A DNA stretch of 6,653 bases from an uncultured delta proteobacterium (GTDB lineage: Bacteria; Myxococcota_A; Polyangia; Polyangiales; Ga0077539), in NCBI GenBank assembly GCA_903885885.1, contig CAISKJ010001485.1, positions 1 through 6,653 on the forward strand. The letters are read 5' to 3'. Below the pieces are notes generated by a model. The model did no database searches and was not told the DNA's origin. It saw only the letters and a program-made list of their open reading frames with translations. A program made the position numbers and the translations under genes. Of the stretch, positions 1 to 6,059 are shown in pieces. Positions within the stretch are counted from its first letter, which is position 1, and each line of letters begins with the position of its first letter.

Positions 1-66
1 GGCCCGCACCCGCGCACGCCCTGAGCCTCGCGCTCGCTCCCGCCCGCAGCGCCCTCACCACTCCCG
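1..66. other. Unassigned left edge
   Basis: These 66 bases lie beyond the stop codon of the AI-2E transporter gene. They are very GC-rich, and I see no start codon with a ribosome-binding site, no convincing coding frame and no U-tract terminator. They may be spacer or the end of a gene lying outside the window. Confidence 0.4.
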
Positions 67-1170
67 CTACGTAGTCGCTTCGAGGCACGCGCGACCGCCG
101 CGCATCGGCGCGAACTCTTGCTCGTAGAGCCGCAGCGCAGCCACGCACACCGCCATGAGCACGGGGCCGATGAGCACGCCCCAGAGGCCAAAGGTCTCGA
201 CGCCGCCGAGGAGCGCCACCAGCACGAAGAGCGGGTGCACGGGGCTCGCGCTCCCCACGAGCCGGGGACGAATGACATAGTCTGACACCATCACCACGAC
301 GAGGACGCTCCACGCGAGGTGCGTCGCCGCGGCGGCGTTGCGGTTCACGGCGAGGAGGTACAGCGTGGCGGGCGCCCACACGAGCATCGTGCCCCCCACG
401 GGCAGAAAGCCCAGGAGCCCGGTCGCGACGCCCAGGAGCGCGGGACGCGGAACGCCCGCGACGCTGTACCCGACGACGCCGAAGAGCCCCTGCACGATGG
501 CGGTGCCGAGCGTGCCCACGAGCGCGCTGCGGCCCACGACGCGAAACTCGTCGAGGAGCACGCGCGTGTAGCGGCGCCGCATGGGCACCAGCGCCTCGAT
601 GTGGCGCGAGGCCGCGCCCCATTGAAAGAGGGCGTAGTACATCGTGGCGAGGGTGATCACGAAGGCGATGAGGCCCGCGCCCGTCGAGGCGACGACGCCC
701 GACACGACGGGGGCCGCGAGGGCCTCGACGCGCGACGCGCCGGCGCGCGCCTGGTTGAGCACCCACGCGCGCGGCACGTGGAGGGCGTCGAGGAGGCGCA
801 CGCCGCCGTGCCCTACGAGGGCGTCGAGGGGCGCCGTGGCGGCGCGGTGCTGCACCTCGACGGCGAGGCCGAGCGTCTCGCTCGCGATGACCCACACGGC
901 CGCCGCGGTGCCCGCCGCGAGGGCGAGGAGCACGGTGGTGGTGGTGAGCATCGCGGCGAGGCGCGTGCGGCCGCGCAGGAGCCGCTCGACGCGGCGAAAC
1001 AGCGGGTCGGCCACGAAGGCGAGCACGACGCCGAGGAGGAGCCCGACGGCCACGTTCCACGCCACATAGACGATGACGATGAGGCCTGCGAAGGCGATGA
1101 GCCCGAGCGGCGTGCGGCTCGACGTGTCGGAGGGCGATGAGGCGCGCGGGTCGGGCTGCGGTGGGAACAT
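67..1170 (-). CDS. AI-2E family transporter (PF01594-like membrane protein)
   Basis: This 367-residue polytopic inner-membrane protein matches the AI-2E transporter family in length and layout. A hydrophilic Pro/Ser-rich N-terminus (residues 1-20) precedes hydrophobic segments at about 22-54 and 73-97. A long soluble loop follows (about 100-158), then membrane segments at about 160-184, 221-240, 244-276, 283-300 and 311-345. Family-like signatures are DYVIRPRLVGS (about 297-307), just before the last hydrophobic block, and the terminal stretch ending FGLWGVLIGPVLMA (327-340). Some family members export the AI-2 signal (TqsA) and others act in ion antiport, so the substrate cannot be read from sequence. 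The start is the first ATG in frame; an upstream TTG at 1260 would add 30 low-complexity Arg/Pro/Gly residues and is unlikely. No clear Shine-Dalgarno sequence precedes the ATG. The gene is divergent from the DUF1328 gene and shows no link to the glycan genes. Confidence 0.85.
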   Translation of the reverse strand: MFPPQPDPRASSPSDTSSRTPLGLIAFAGLIVIVYVAWNVAVGLLLGVVLAFVADPLFRRVERLLRGRTRLAAMLTTTTVLLALAAGTAAAVWVIASETLGLAVEVQHRAATAPLDALVGHGGVRLLDALHVPRAWVLNQARAGASRVEALAAPVVSGVVASTGAGLIAFVITLATMYYALFQWGAASRHIEALVPMRRRYTRVLLDEFRVVGRSALVGTLGTAIVQGLFGVVGYSVAGVPRPALLGVATGLLGFLPVGGTMLVWAPATLYLLAVNRNAAAATHLAWSVLVVVMVSDYVIRPRLVGSASPVHPLFVLVALLGGVETFGLWGVLIGPVLMAVCVAALRLYEQEFAPMRGGRACLEATT

Positions 1171-1298
1171 GCTCGCGCGATCGAGCGCAACGCGCGTGCC
1201 CGGTCGTGTGGGGCCCCGCGGCGCGCTTCCTGCTCGAGGCTCCGAGGGTGTGCCGCGCAAGCCCGCGCGGCGCCCGACACCGTAGGAGCACGACTCTC
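1171..1298. other. Divergent intergenic region, AI-2E transporter / DUF1328
   Basis: These 128 bp separate two divergent genes and must hold the start signals for both. The only clear element is the Shine-Dalgarno sequence of the small plus-strand gene. I could not find a convincing -35/-10 pair on either strand. A minus-strand TACGGT (1284-1279) has the TAnnnT form but lacks a matching -35 box. A weak dyad GCTCG/CGAGC (1171-1175 and 1182-1186) sits just upstream of the transporter ATG and could arise by chance in such GC-rich DNA. Confidence 0.4.
1284..1288 (+). promoter_or_regulatory. Ribosome-binding site of the DUF1328 gene
   Basis: AGGAG lies 10 nt before the ATG at 1299. It fixes the start of the 55-residue protein and argues against longer frames that begin upstream. 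Confidence 0.75.
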
Positions 1299-1466
1299 AT
1301 GCTGCACTATGCCGCAGTGTTCTTCGTCATCGCGCTGGTCGCCGCCGTCTTCGGCTTCGGCGGCCTCGCCGCGGGCGCCGCGGGCGTCGCGAAGGTCCTC
1401 TTCTTTGTGGCGCTCGCGCTGGCCTTGATCACCTTCTTCGCGCGCGGTCGCACGGCCACGCCGTGA
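1299..1466 (+). CDS. DUF1328 / UPF0391 family small membrane protein
   Basis: This 55-residue protein is almost entirely hydrophobic, with two predicted membrane segments (about 5-28 and 31-46) joined around a small-residue turn, and a basic tail (ARGR, 48-51). The N-terminal MLHYAAVFFVIALVAAVFGF, the following GG and small-residue stretch, and the AKVLFF motif (31-36) match the DUF1328 (UPF0391, E. coli YtjA-like) pattern, and the length is typical. No biochemical function is established for the family that I can state. The start is set by AGGAG ten bases upstream; an open frame continuing 54 codons further upstream is non-coding GC-rich shadow. It stands alone between a divergent and a convergent neighbour, so it is probably monocistronic. 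Confidence 0.87.
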   Translation: MLHYAAVFFVIALVAAVFGFGGLAAGAAGVAKVLFFVALALALITFFARGRTATP

Positions 1467-1484
1467 CGCGCGGCGCCCCGCGCG
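1467..1484. terminator. GC-rich hairpin between convergent genes (possible terminator)
   Basis: A perfect 7-bp stem (CGCGCGG, 1467-1473, with CCGCGCG, 1478-1484) and a 4-nt loop begin at the base after the DUF1328 stop codon. It lies in the 42-bp gap before the end of convergent asnB, where a bidirectional terminator would be expected. There is no T-tract on either strand, so it is not a canonical intrinsic terminator. In such GC-rich DNA a stem this size could be fortuitous. Confidence 0.35.
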
Positions 1485-1508
1485 AGACGCGACGCCACGC
1501 GCGGGCGC

Positions 1509-3380
1509 TCAGTCGACAAACTCGCGGAACCACGCCTCGAGGATGAGCATCGTCCACAGCCGGTCGGCGTCGGTGCGCTCGCGCTCGGCGCGCGCGAGCA
1601 TCGCGTCGACGGCGGCGGGGTCGAAGAGCCCCCTCGCCCGCGCCCGCGGGCCCTGCAAGAGGTCGCGGGTCATGGGGCGCAGGTCTTCGCGCATCCACCG
1701 CTCGAGGGGCAGCGCGAAGCCGCGCTTGGGGCGCCACAGCACCGACGCGGGGACGAGCCCGTCCATCGCGACGCGGAGCACGTGCTTGCCGCGCGCGCGC
1801 ATGAGCGCGTGCATGGGGAGGCGCGCGGCGAACTCGATCACGGCCGTGTCGAGGAAGGGGCAGCGCACCTCGAGCCCGTGGGCCATCGCGGCGACGTCGA
1901 CCTTCGCGTTGATGTCGTCGGTGAGGTACGTGTTGAAATCGATGTCGAGGAGGCGCGCCATCGGGTAGCGCCCGTCGCTCTCGGCGAGCTTCGCTGCGAA
2001 GCGCCGCACGGTGCGGTCGGTGGCGGCGTCGCGCAGCGCGGGGGCGTAGAGCGCGCGCTTCTCGTCGGGCAAAAACTGGCCGATGAGGCGCACGTAGCGC
2101 GAGGCCTCGGACTCGCCCATCGCCGCCGCGAAGCGGCCGAAGGGCGCGTGCACGCGGCCGCCGATCGACGAGAGCGCGCCGCGCACGAGGGGACGCAGCG
2201 GCGCCGGCAGCGCGTCGTGCAGGTGGCCCACGCGGGCAGGGTTGTAGCGCTTGTAGCCCGCGAAGATCTCGTCGGCGCCGTCGCCCGAGAGCGACACCGT
2301 GACGTGCTTGCGCGTCATCTCGGCGAGGCACCACGTGGCGACGGAGCTCGAGTCGGCGAAGGGCTCGCCGTGGTGACGAACAATGTCACCGACGAGGGAG
2401 GTCATGTCGGGCGACACCTCGAGCTCGTGGTGCTCGGTGCCGTAGCGCTTCGACACCTCGCGGGCGTAGTCGAGCTCGCTGTCGCCCGCGCGGGCGAAGC
2501 CGATGGAGAAGGTCTTCACGGGGCGCCCCGTGAGCGAGGCCATGAGCGCCACCACCGACGACGAGTCGACCCCGCCCGAGAGGAAGGCGCCGAGGGGCAC
2601 GTCGGCCACGAGGCGACGCTTTACGGCGCCGCGCAGGAGTTCGCGCAGCTCGTCGGCGAGCGCGGGCACCGAGGCGTCGCGCACGGGCGAGCGGGCGAGG
2701 CTCCAGTAGCGCACCGGGGCAGGCGCCGAGCCCGGCGTGAGCACCACGTAGTGGGCCGCGGGGAGCTTGTACGTGTCGCGCCAGATCGTGTGCGGCGCGG
2801 GCACATACTGGAGCGTGAGGTACTCGTCGACGGCGGCGAGGTCGACGGCCGGGCGCTCGTCGGGGAGCGCCCGCGCGAGCGCGTGGAGCTCCGAGGCGAA
2901 GAGCACGCCGCGGCGCGTGACGCGGTACATGAGCGGCTTCTTGCCGGTGCGGTCGCGCGCGAGGAGGAGCGTCCGCGTGCGGCTGTCGTACACGGCCAGC
3001 GCGAACATGCCGTCGAGGCGCGCGACGCAGGCCGCGCCGAGCTCCTCGTAGAGGTGCACCACCACCTCGCTGTCAGACTGCGAGCGGAAGGTGTGACCCT
3101 TCGCGATGAGCTCGTCGCGCAGCGCCACGAAGTTGTAGACCTCGCCGTTGACCACGGCGGCCACGGTGCCGTCTTCGTTCATGATGGGCTGACGGCCCTC
3201 GGCCGACAGGTCGATGATGGAGAGGCGCCGATGCCCCAGCGCGCAGGGCCCGTGCGACCACAGGCCCTCGGCGTCGGGGCCGCGGTGCGCGATCGCGTCG
3301 TTCATGCGGCGCACCACGTCGAGGTGGCGCTCGCCGAGGTCGTCAGGGTCGCGCGCGAGAAAACCCGAGATGCCGCACAT
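1509..3380 (-). CDS. asnB: Asparagine synthase (glutamine-hydrolysing), AsnB type
   Basis: This 623-residue protein has the complete class II glutamine amidotransferase plus ATP-pyrophosphatase architecture. The enzyme releases ammonia from glutamine and transfers it to a carboxylate activated by AMP. The N-terminal nucleophile domain (about 2-210) starts MCGISGF, so Cys2 becomes the catalytic N-terminal residue after Met removal. It also carries HRRLSIIDLS (50-59), NGEVYNF (78-84) and SDSE (102-105). The synthetase domain has the PP-loop SGGVDSS (268-274), SGDGADEIFAGY (365-376) and EVRCPFLD (504-511). All catalytic motifs look intact. The start at 3380 is dictated by Cys2; an ATG at 3416 would bury the nucleophile behind 12 residues. 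GGAG (3395-3392) lies 11 nt upstream. The gene is divergent from a deoxysugar/flippase operon. In such loci AsnB-like proteins often amidate glycan sugar acids, but true asparagine synthesis is equally possible. It is longer than E. coli AsnB, as recalled, which is common in this clade. Confidence 0.93.
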   Translation of the reverse strand: MCGISGFLARDPDDLGERHLDVVRRMNDAIAHRGPDAEGLWSHGPCALGHRRLSIIDLSAEGRQPIMNEDGTVAAVVNGEVYNFVALRDELIAKGHTFRSQSDSEVVVHLYEELGAACVARLDGMFALAVYDSRTRTLLLARDRTGKKPLMYRVTRRGVLFASELHALARALPDERPAVDLAAVDEYLTLQYVPAPHTIWRDTYKLPAAHYVVLTPGSAPAPVRYWSLARSPVRDASVPALADELRELLRGAVKRRLVADVPLGAFLSGGVDSSSVVALMASLTGRPVKTFSIGFARAGDSELDYAREVSKRYGTEHHELEVSPDMTSLVGDIVRHHGEPFADSSSVATWCLAEMTRKHVTVSLSGDGADEIFAGYKRYNPARVGHLHDALPAPLRPLVRGALSSIGGRVHAPFGRFAAAMGESEASRYVRLIGQFLPDEKRALYAPALRDAATDRTVRRFAAKLAESDGRYPMARLLDIDFNTYLTDDINAKVDVAAMAHGLEVRCPFLDTAVIEFAARLPMHALMRARGKHVLRVAMDGLVPASVLWRPKRGFALPLERWMREDLRPMTRDLLQGPRARARGLFDPAAVDAMLARAERERTDADRLWTMLILEAWFREFVD

Positions 3381-3395
3381 CGAGGAGAGCGCTCC

Positions 3396-3417
3396 GATGG
3401 CTACGCGAGGAGCCATC
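3396..3417 (-). promoter_or_regulatory. Dyad / leader hairpin abutting the asnB ribosome-binding site
   Basis: Read on the minus strand, GATGGCT (3417-3411) and AGCCATC (3402-3396) form a perfect 7-bp inverted repeat around an 8-nt loop. The probable Shine-Dalgarno GGAG (3395-3392) follows immediately. The repeat lies in the inferred 5' leader of asnB, so it could be an RNA hairpin affecting ribosome access or a DNA operator. A dyad of this size is only modestly above chance. Confidence 0.3.
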
Positions 3418-3441
3418 CTTCAGGTCGTTCGATCACGCGCG

Positions 3442-3471
3442 GCACTAGCACTCTGCGCGCGTGCGCCGCAA
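3442..3471 (-). promoter_or_regulatory. Candidate asnB promoter
   Basis: On the minus strand TTGCGG (3471-3466) is followed after 18 nt by TAGTGC (3447-3442), with an extended -10 TG at 3450-3449. The first three bases of the -35 box match consensus exactly; the -10 lacks its final T. Transcription would begin near 3435, leaving a leader of about 55 nt before the asnB ATG. Confidence 0.35.
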
Positions 3472-3488
3472 GCCTGCGGCGTTGCGCG
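3456..3488. promoter_or_regulatory. Dyad between the divergent asnB and rfbB promoters
   Basis: CGCCGCA (3464-3470) and TGCGGCG (3475-3481) form a perfect 7-bp inverted repeat around a 4-nt centre. After a short mismatch, outer arms CGCGC (3456-3460) and GCGCG (3484-3488) extend the symmetry. It lies midway between the two genes and overlaps both candidate -35 boxes, as would suit a shared operator. It has no T-tract, so a terminator is unlikely. GC-rich symmetry can be accidental. Confidence 0.35.
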
Positions 3489-3509
3489 AGGGGCGGGGTG
3501 TGTTAGCGT
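3482..3509 (+). promoter_or_regulatory. Candidate promoter of the rfbB operon
   Basis: TTGCGC (3482-3487) is followed after 16 nt by TAGCGT (3504-3509), which fits TAnnnT, with an extended -10 TG at 3501-3502. Transcription would start near 3516, giving a short leader of about 20 nt that contains the GGGAG ribosome-binding site. No competing AT-richer element occurs in the intergenic region on this strand. Confidence 0.45.
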
Positions 3510-3522
3510 CCGCGGCCATTTC

Positions 3523-3527
3523 GGGAG
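3523..3527 (+). promoter_or_regulatory. Ribosome-binding site of rfbB (decides GTG start)
   Basis: GGGAG lies 8 nt before the GTG at 3536. This spacing, and the position of the GTG directly before the RTLLVTGGAGFIG Rossmann motif, selects GTG over upstream codons in the same frame. Confidence 0.75.
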
Positions 3528-3535
3528 CCCTCCTC

Positions 3536-4612
3536 GTGCGTACTCTCCTCGTCACCGGCGGCGCCGGCTTCATCGGTTCGAACTTCGTGCTGCGCGCGCT
3601 GCGCGACGCGTCTCTCGCCGTCGTCACCCTCGACAAGCTCACCTACGCGGGCAACCTCGCCAACCTCGAGCCCGTCGCCCGACACCCGCGCCACCGCTTC
3701 GTGCAGGGCGACATCTGCGACGGCGAGCTCGTGGCCACGCTCCTCCGCGATCACCGCGTCGACGCGGTGATCAACTTCGCCGCCGAGTCGCACGTCGACC
3801 GCTCCATCGACGCCGCGGGCGAGTTCGTGCGCACCAACGTGATGGGCACGCAGGTGCTCCTCGACGCCGCGCGCCGCTACGTCTCCACGGCCGAGCGCCC
3901 TGGCGATTTTCGCTACCTCCAGGTGTCGACCGACGAGGTCTTCGGCTCCCTCGGCCCCACCGGCGCCTTCAGCGAGACCACGCCCTTCGCGCCCAACTCC
4001 CCCTACGCGGCCTCGAAGGCCGCGGCCGATCACCTCGTGCGCGCGTGGCGCCACACCTTCGGCCTCGCCACGCTCACCACGCACTGCTCCAACAACTACG
4101 GCCCGCTTCAGTTTCCCGAGAAGCTCATTCCCCTGATGCTGCTCAACGGGCTCGAGGGCAAGCCGTTGCCCGTGTACGGCGACGGCCTCAACGTGCGCGA
4201 CTGGCTCTACGTCGAAGACCACTGCGACGCCATTCTCACGGTGCTCCGCAACGGCGCGCCGGGCGCGACCTACAACGTCGGCGGCAACGCCGAGCGCACC
4301 AACCTCGAGATGGTGCACGCCCTCTGCGACCTCCTCGACGAGTTTGCCCCCTCGCCCGAGGGCTCGCGCCGCCGGCTCATCACGCACGTGGCCGACCGCC
4401 CGGGCCACGACCGCCGCTACGCCATCGACGCCTCGAAGATCCGCGACGAGCTCGGCTGGCGGCCCGCGCACACCTTCTCCGACGGCCTGCGCGCCACGGT
4501 GCGCTGGTACCTCGATCACCGCGCGTGGTGCGACGACATTCACAACCGCGTGTATCGCCGCGAGCGCATCGGCCTCGGCGACAGCGACGCGAAGCCCGCG
4601 AGGCTCCCATGA
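3536..4612 (+). CDS. rfbB: dTDP-glucose 4,6-dehydratase (RmlB/RfbB)
   Basis: This 358-residue extended short-chain dehydrogenase/reductase converts dTDP-glucose to dTDP-4-keto-6-deoxyglucose with bound NAD+, the entry step to rhamnose and other deoxysugars. The Rossmann glycine motif TGGAGFIG is at 7-14, and DKLTYAGN (33-40) matches the RmlB nucleotide-binding region. STDEVFGSL (131-139) carries the Thr-Asp-Glu dehydration residues (132-134). The YAASK signature (157-161) supplies catalytic Tyr157 and Lys161. Further family motifs are HCSNNYGP (183-190), RDWLYVEDH (221-229) and DRPGHDRRYAID (287-298). Length is normal for the family. The GTG start follows GGGAG by 8 nt; a longer frame from 3461 would add 25 residues ahead of the Rossmann fold. 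Its stop overlaps the next start by 4 nt (ATGA). A UDP-glucose-specific paralogue cannot be excluded, because related plant and giant-virus dehydratases act on UDP-glucose. Confidence 0.95.
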   Translation: MRTLLVTGGAGFIGSNFVLRALRDASLAVVTLDKLTYAGNLANLEPVARHPRHRFVQGDICDGELVATLLRDHRVDAVINFAAESHVDRSIDAAGEFVRTNVMGTQVLLDAARRYVSTAERPGDFRYLQVSTDEVFGSLGPTGAFSETTPFAPNSPYAASKAAADHLVRAWRHTFGLATLTTHCSNNYGPLQFPEKLIPLMLLNGLEGKPLPVYGDGLNVRDWLYVEDHCDAILTVLRNGAPGATYNVGGNAERTNLEMVHALCDLLDEFAPSPEGSRRRLITHVADRPGHDRRYAIDASKIRDELGWRPAHTFSDGLRATVRWYLDHRAWCDDIHNRVYRRERIGLGDSDAKPARLP

Positions 4613-5439
4613 AGACGGTAGTGTTCGGCCCCGGATACCTCGGCCACAGGCTCGCCGCAGCGCTCCCCGACGCGGTGCTCGTGCCCGGCGACATCAGCGA
4701 CGCGGCCTTCGTGCGCGAGGCCCTCGCGGCCCACGAGGCCGTGGCCGTGGTCAACGCCGCGGGCAAGACCGGGCGCCCCAACGTCGACTGGTGCGAGACG
4801 CACCAGCGCGAGACGTACCGCTCCAACGTGATCGGCCCGCTCGTGCTCGCCGAGGCCTGCGAGGCCCGCGGCGCCTACATGCTCCACGTGGGCTCGGGCT
4901 GCGTGTTCTATGGCCCGTCGCCCTCGCCGGGCGGCTGGCGCGAAGACGATTTCGCCAACCCGATCTCGTACTACAGTCGCACCAAGTACGCGGCCGACCT
5001 CGCCCTCGCGCCCCTCGCCCACGTCGGCGTCGCGCGGCTCCGCATGCCCCTCGACGGCGCGCCCAACCCGCGCAACCTCATCACCAAGCTGTCGCGCTAC
5101 CCCTTCGTGATCGACGTCGAGAACTCGGTCACCGTCGTCGACGACTTCGTCGCCGTCGCAGGCGAGCTCGTGCAGCGCCGCGCGCAGGGCGTCTTCCACG
5201 TGACCAACCCCGGCGTGATGCGGCACCGCGACCTGCTCGCGGCGTATCGCGCGCACGTCGACGCGGCGCACGCGGCGGAGTTCATCGCGGCCGACCAGCT
5301 CACGGCGCGGGGCCTCGCCTCGGCGGCCCGTTCGAACTGCATCCTCGCGAGCGACCGCCTCGCGGCGCTGGGCATCGCGATGCCGCCGATCGAGGTCGCG
5401 CTGCCGAGGCTCATGGCGGAGTACGCCCGCCGCGCATGA
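4609..5439 (+). CDS. NRS/ER-like NDP-4-keto-6-deoxyglucose 3,5-epimerase/4-reductase
   Basis: This 276-residue Rossmann-fold protein of the RmlD-like SDR group most resembles plant NRS/ER (UER1), in which one domain performs both 3,5-epimerisation and 4-keto reduction to give NDP-L-rhamnose. Visible motifs are GPGYLG (7-12), NAAGKTGRPNVDWCE (49-63), GSGCVFY (95-101), YSRTK (122-126), NPRNLITK (153-160), FHVTNPGV (196-203) and RSN (241-243). As I recall the plant enzyme, a Cys and a Lys serve epimerisation and a Tyr/Lys pair serves reduction. Cys98, Lys160, Tyr122 and Lys126 occupy the corresponding motifs. It is too short and wrongly patterned for a second dehydratase, and it is not a cupin RmlC. 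It starts inside the rfbB stop codon (ATGA), so the two are translationally coupled and probably consecutive in the pathway. A plain RmlD-like reductase or a producer of another 6-deoxyhexose remains possible. Confidence 0.8.
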   Translation: MKTVVFGPGYLGHRLAAALPDAVLVPGDISDAAFVREALAAHEAVAVVNAAGKTGRPNVDWCETHQRETYRSNVIGPLVLAEACEARGAYMLHVGSGCVFYGPSPSPGGWREDDFANPISYYSRTKYAADLALAPLAHVGVARLRMPLDGAPNPRNLITKLSRYPFVIDVENSVTVVDDFVAVAGELVQRRAQGVFHVTNPGVMRHRDLLAAYRAHVDAAHAAEFIAADQLTARGLASAARSNCILASDRLAALGIAMPPIEVALPRLMAEYARRA

Positions 5440-6059
5440 GCGCCTTCGTCGACAAGAACGGTCGCCTCGCGGGGGTCTCCGCCGCGGCGCCGGCGCGCCT
5501 CGAGCTCGGCTGCGGGCCGCGCAAGGTGCGCCCCGACGCGATCGGCGTCGACATGCTCGACACGCCCGCTGTCGACGTCGTGGGCGACGTGTTCGAAGTG
5601 CTCCGCGCGCTGCCCGACGCGTCGGTGGCCGAGGTGTACAGCGCGCACTTTCTCGAGCACGTGCGCGACCTCGAGGGCCTCTTCACCGAGTTCGGGCGGG
5701 TGGTGCGCGACGGCGGCGTCGTCGAGGCGATCGTGCCGCACTTCTCGAACCCGTACTTCTACTCCGACCCCACGCACACGCGCACCTTCGGGCTCTACAC
5801 CTTCGCCTACCTCGCCGAGTGCGCGCTCTTTCACCGGGCCGTGCCGCGCTACGGGCGCGACTACGGGTTCGCCTTCGAGCGCGTCGAGCTGGCGTTTCTG
5901 TCGCCCTTCCCCGTGCGCGGGGCGCTGCGGTCGGTGTGGCAGCGCGCGGTCAACTCGCACCGCTGGTGTCAGGAGTTCTACGAAGAGAACCTCACCGGCC
6001 TCGTCGGGTGCTACGAGCTCCGCGCCACGCTGCGGCGCCGACCGCGGGGCGCGCCGTGA
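5436..6059 (+). CDS. Class I SAM-dependent methyltransferase
   Basis: This 207-residue protein has a Methyltransf_11-type core. Motif I, LELGCGPRK (22-30), binds S-adenosylmethionine, followed by the acidic strand-2 end GVDMLD (37-42, Asp39). HFLEHV (71-76) is the post-motif region, and VVRDGGVVEAIVP (89-101) is the usual motif after a FxExxRVL-like helix. The segment HFSNPYFYSDPTH (102-114) and the aromatic FGLYTF (118-123) resemble methyltransferases I associate with polysaccharide loci. It is cytosolic, with no signal peptide or membrane segment. The ATG overlaps the previous stop (ATGA) and its stop overlaps the flippase start (GTGA), so it is coupled on both sides. From context its substrate is likely a sugar nucleotide or lipid-linked glycan, for example O-methylation of a deoxysugar, but the acceptor cannot be determined from sequence. 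Confidence 0.85.
   Translation: MSAFVDKNGRLAGVSAAAPARLELGCGPRKVRPDAIGVDMLDTPAVDVVGDVFEVLRALPDASVAEVYSAHFLEHVRDLEGLFTEFGRVVRDGGVVEAIVPHFSNPYFYSDPTHTRTFGLYTFAYLAECALFHRAVPRYGRDYGFAFERVELAFLSPFPVRGALRSVWQRAVNSHRWCQEFYEENLTGLVGCYELRATLRRRPRGAP

Noticed and set aside
1171..1186. Dyad GCTCG/CGAGC upstream of the AI-2E transporter start
   Set aside because: The arms are only 5 bp in extremely GC-rich sequence, with no promoter boxes beside them, so chance is the simplest explanation.
1429..2334. Minus-strand open frame of 301 codons overlapping the 3' half of asnB in another frame
   Set aside because: Its product is an Arg/Ala/Pro-rich low-complexity sequence typical of a shifted frame in high-GC DNA.
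3381..3416. Earlier ATG start for asnB at 3416
   Set aside because: It would place 12 residues before the catalytic Cys, incompatible with an N-terminal nucleophile unless processed, and its only purine-rich stretch directly abuts the ATG.
1782..3506. Plus-strand open frame of 574 codons antisense to asnB
   Set aside because: It mirrors asnB codons in a GC-rich genome, is dominated by Arg, Ala, Glu, Gly, Val and His with no recognisable domain, and asnB shows every expected catalytic motif on the other strand.
3503..4543. Minus-strand open frame of 346 codons antisense to rfbB
   Set aside because: It is a Val/Glu/Gly/His/Arg-rich shadow of rfbB, with no domain signature or ribosome-binding site.
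3214..4608. Long upstream extension in the same frame as the NRS/ER-like gene
   Set aside because: The first part is an Arg/Pro/His-rich shadow across asnB and rfbB; the real protein begins at the ATG at 4609 with its Rossmann motif.
4344..5435. Upstream extension in the same frame as the methyltransferase
   Set aside because: It is an Arg/Ala/Pro-rich shadow over rfbB and the NRS/ER-like gene; the methyltransferase fold begins only after the ATG at 5436.
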